Of a stretch of DNA of 64,000 nucleotides, positions 61,969 to 64,000 are shown one piece after another (within the stretch, counting starts at the first letter, position 1; the number at the start of each line of letters is the position of its first letter). A model generated the notes under the pieces. The model worked only from the letters and a program-made list of their open reading frames with translations, ran no database searches and was not told the origin of the DNA. The translations under genes were made by a program, and so were the position numbers. Location of the stretch: positions 16,365 through 80,364 of the forward strand of contig NZ_RAWA01000005.1 of NCBI RefSeq assembly GCF_003611675.1, read 5' to 3'. The stretch comes from Corallococcus sp. CA053C. GTDB taxonomy: Bacteria > Myxococcota > Myxococcia > Myxococcales > Myxococcaceae.

Positions 61969-62724
61969 TCAGGCCCTTGCGACGGCCTCCTGTTCGCGGG
62001 CGTTGTGCGCGATGACGAGCACCTGCTCCGGGTGGTCCTGCCGTCGGACCCAGTCCAGGAGCGCGGTGAAGCAGTCGGGCGCGGGCGCCGCCGTGTCCAG
62101 CGGGATGCGCTGGTGGTGCGCGAAGAACAGATCCTCCGGCCCCAGGTTCTGGCCCTCCCAGGTCCGCCAGCCGGGCAGCGGCTGGCCGGGCGCGGGTTGC
62201 AGGCCCGTGACGGTGAAGCCCCCGGTGGAGAAGACGCGTTTCAGGCCCACCAGCGTCGCGCCCGTGCCGAAGCCGCACACCACGCGCCGCACCAACGGGA
62301 AGCGCTCGCGCACGTGCGCCCGCAGGCCCGAGGCCCAGGACTCCACGCACGCCACCAGCGCGGTGTTGGAGAGCTGCCGGGGCCAGCACCAGCCTTCGCG
62401 CTCGTACGCCTGCGCGTGCTCCCACAGCTTCGCGAGCGAGTCCCCGTGGCGCACCTCGCCCTGGAAGCCGTGGGCCCGCAGGTAGGCCTCGCCCGCGGGG
62501 TCCGTCAGCGCCACCGTGGGCAGGCCCCGCTCGCGGCCCAGGACGTCCAGGGCGAGCGCGCTGGAGGCGCCGGACAGCTCCACCAGCCCGCGCGAGCCCG
62601 GCGGCATCGCGGCCAGGTAGCGGGCGAAGGTGAGGTACTTGAGGCTCCCCGACGGGAGCGCCCCACCCCACAGCACCACCGGCCCGTCCGCCCGGGGGCG
62701 TGACAGGGAAAACGAATGACGCAT
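61969..62724 (-). CDS. PLP-dependent fold type II enzyme (cysteine desulfhydrase/ACC deaminase-like)
   Basis: This 251-residue protein is shorter than the usual 320-340 of the family. The PLP-lysine region is LPSGSLKYLTFARYL near residue 27, the substrate loop is ELSGASSALALDV, and the PLP phosphate-binding Gly loop is CGFGTGATLVGL. Its order matches tryptophan synthase beta/cysteine synthase-type folds. The substrate is undetermined; sulfur amino acids or D-cysteine are typical. The ATG at 62724 (MRHSFSLSRP) gives the clean start. Confidence 0.75.
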   Translation of the reverse strand: MRHSFSLSRPRADGPVVLWGGALPSGSLKYLTFARYLAAMPPGSRGLVELSGASSALALDVLGRERGLPTVALTDPAGEAYLRAHGFQGEVRHGDSLAKLWEHAQAYEREGWCWPRQLSNTALVACVESWASGLRAHVRERFPLVRRVVCGFGTGATLVGLKRVFSTGGFTVTGLQPAPGQPLPGWRTWEGQNLGPEDLFFAHHQRIPLDTAAPAPDCFTALLDWVRRQDHPEQVLVIAHNAREQEAVARA

Positions 62725-62860
62725 GGTCGGCCCTCCCGGCGCGTCAACGGCCCACGCCCCGCCGGGCAGCGAGTGTCCGGGGCGGCCTCCGGCAATGCCA
62801 TCACCCCCGGGGCCCGGCGGATGTCCCGTGGAGGACGGCCCACGGCTATGCTCCGGGCCC

Positions 62861-63889
62861 ATGTCTCAAGCGCCGCGCGTCCGCATCCTCCTGTCGGAGA
62901 CCTACAACCCCTGGTTCAACCTCGCGACCGAGGACTGGATCTTCCGCGAGCTGGACCCCAGCGCGCAGACGCTCTTCCTCTGGCGCAACGACAACACGGT
63001 CGTCATCGGTCGCAACCAGAACCCCTGGTCCGAGTGCAACCTCACGCGCATGGAGGAGGACAAGGTCTTCCTCGCGCGGCGCACGAGCGGCGGCGGCGCG
63101 GTGTTCCACGACCTGGGCAACACCTGCTTCACCTTCCTGTCCGCCAAGGAGGGCTACAACAAGACGGCCAACATCACGATCCTCCTGGATGCGCTGTCGC
63201 GGCTGGGCGTGAAGGCCCAGGCGTCCGGGCGCAACGACCTGGTGATTCCGCTGGAGGACGGGCCCCGGAAGATCAGCGGCAGCGCGTACCGCGAGACGAA
63301 GGACCGCGCCTTCCACCACGGCACGTTCCTCATCGGCGCGAACCTCACGCGGCTGTCCAACTACCTCACGCCGCACCCGAAGAAGCTGGAGTCCAAGGGC
63401 AGCGCTTCGGTGCGCTCGCGGGTGATGAACATCCGCGACCTCCAGGCGGAGGCATCACACGAGTCGCTGGTGAAGGCGATGATTGGCGCGTTCTGCGACT
63501 TCCACGGCGCGACCGCGGAGCCGGAGGTGCTGGAGCCTTCGTTCCTCGAAAGCCAGCCGTCGCTCAAGCGCACCTTCGAGCACTTCTCCTCGTGGGACTG
63601 GCGCTTCGGCAACGCGCCCCGCTTCAACCACCAGATGGTGGAGTACCTGTCCTGGGGCTTCTTCGAGGTCCACGTCGACGCGGAGAACGGACACATCACG
63701 CGCGCGCAGGTCTTCTCGGATGCGCTCTACCCGGACCTCGTGCAGGACCTGCAGGCCGCGCTGGTCGGCAAGCCGTACAGCCGCGAGGGGATGCAGCAGG
63801 CCGTGGGAGCCATCCGCTCCCGCCATGTGGCGCAGGAGCGGGAGCTGGGTGAACTGGAGGCGTGGTTGATGGGCCAGGTCGAGGTGTGA
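62861..63889 (+). CDS. lplA: Lipoate-protein ligase A
   Basis: This 342-residue enzyme attaches lipoate or octanoate to 2-oxo-acid dehydrogenase and glycine cleavage proteins. The defining motifs are RRTSGGGAVFHDLGN (about residues 72-86), GRNDLVI and the catalytic Lys in RKISGSAYRETKD. A full C-terminal accessory domain (about 260-342, with SWDWRFGNAPRFNHQ) is present. The ATG at 62861 matches the family start; the frame is open upstream to 62723. It is divergent from the PLP-fold gene. Confidence 0.94.
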   Translation: MSQAPRVRILLSETYNPWFNLATEDWIFRELDPSAQTLFLWRNDNTVVIGRNQNPWSECNLTRMEEDKVFLARRTSGGGAVFHDLGNTCFTFLSAKEGYNKTANITILLDALSRLGVKAQASGRNDLVIPLEDGPRKISGSAYRETKDRAFHHGTFLIGANLTRLSNYLTPHPKKLESKGSASVRSRVMNIRDLQAEASHESLVKAMIGAFCDFHGATAEPEVLEPSFLESQPSLKRTFEHFSSWDWRFGNAPRFNHQMVEYLSWGFFEVHVDAENGHITRAQVFSDALYPDLVQDLQAALVGKPYSREGMQQAVGAIRSRHVAQERELGELEAWLMGQVEV

Positions 63890-63908
63890 CCCGGCCCGTC
63901 AGGCCACT

Positions 63909-64000
63909 TCAGCGGTGACCACCCCCGTGGCCGCCGCCGTGGGAGCCGCCACCGGAACCGCCGCCCCAACGTCCGCCACCGCCGGAGGAGTGACCGCCAC
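63909..64000 (-). CDS. C-terminus of a Gly/His-rich protein that leaves the window
   Basis: Only the last 30 codons are in view. They read as a Gly/Ser/His-rich tail (GGGSGGGSHGGGHGGGHR and stop), as seen at the end of several membrane-associated or secreted bacterial proteins. The composition strongly favours this frame over the two others. The rest of the gene is upstream on the minus strand, outside the window, so no family can be given. Confidence 0.55.
   Translation of the reverse strand, partial: GGHSSGGGGRWGGGSGGGSHGGGHGGGHR

Overview
The window is high-GC bacterial DNA that reads as the chromosome of a myxobacterium, most likely Myxococcaceae (Myxococcus, Corallococcus or a relative). 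The evidence is the GTG/TTG starts with strong Shine-Dalgarno sites, a MYXO-CTERM-like tail on an amidase, a DUF4388 protein, a DUF3396 immunity protein and many Ala/Pro-rich linkers. This is inference from gene content; there is no rRNA or marker gene to fix the genus.

Left accessory region (1-8675). A SWIM zinc-finger protein (cut by the window edge) and a SNF2 ATPase form one coupled pair. Divergent from them is a second coupled pair of uncharacterised proteins of 495 and 365 residues. The 365-residue gene is split after codon 273 by a complete 2393-bp IS66-family element with 23-bp terminal repeats and a perfect 8-bp target duplication. Removing the element plus one duplication copy restores the reading frame exactly.

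Defence island (8736-31033). This is a complete type 2 BREX (Pgl-like) operon on the minus strand, read from high to low coordinates: a 244-residue unknown, pglW, [lipoprotein nuclease-like toxin and DUF3396 immunity protein], pglX, pglY, pglZ, brxD, brxHI, and a 226-residue unknown. Most core genes overlap by GTGA or ATGA. The toxin gene joins the pglW stop codon with the same GTGA overlap, so an apparent interbacterial toxin-immunity module is wired into the middle of the BREX operon. The central part of pglX is visibly AT-richer than the rest of the locus, which suggests replacement of its catalytic and specificity region. A divergent gene next to the operon carries a PD-x12-ELK signature, and two inverted repeats lie in the shared intergenic region. 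The island ends at the 3' side of a tRNA-Leu(GAG) gene.

Housekeeping region (31134-63911). A gap-pgk-tpiA-secG cluster is followed by tRNA-Leu(GAG) and a terminator. Then come a secreted cell-wall amidase, a DgkA-family lipid kinase, a small conserved protein, a COG2509 FAD oxidoreductase, an RlmI-like methyltransferase with altered catalytic motifs, a YhaM-like HD protein and a MshEN/HD-GYP-like/DUF4388 fusion. After these are tatD with a HEAT-repeat gene, metG, a TANGO2-like NRDE protein, a patatin-like lipoprotein, an M4 metalloprotease, a methyltransferase-like protein, holA-holB, a MscS-cNMP fusion, a secreted lipase with its dedicated chaperone, a nucleotidyltransferase, a PLP-fold type II protein, a lipoate ligase, and the Gly/His-rich end of a gene that leaves the window.
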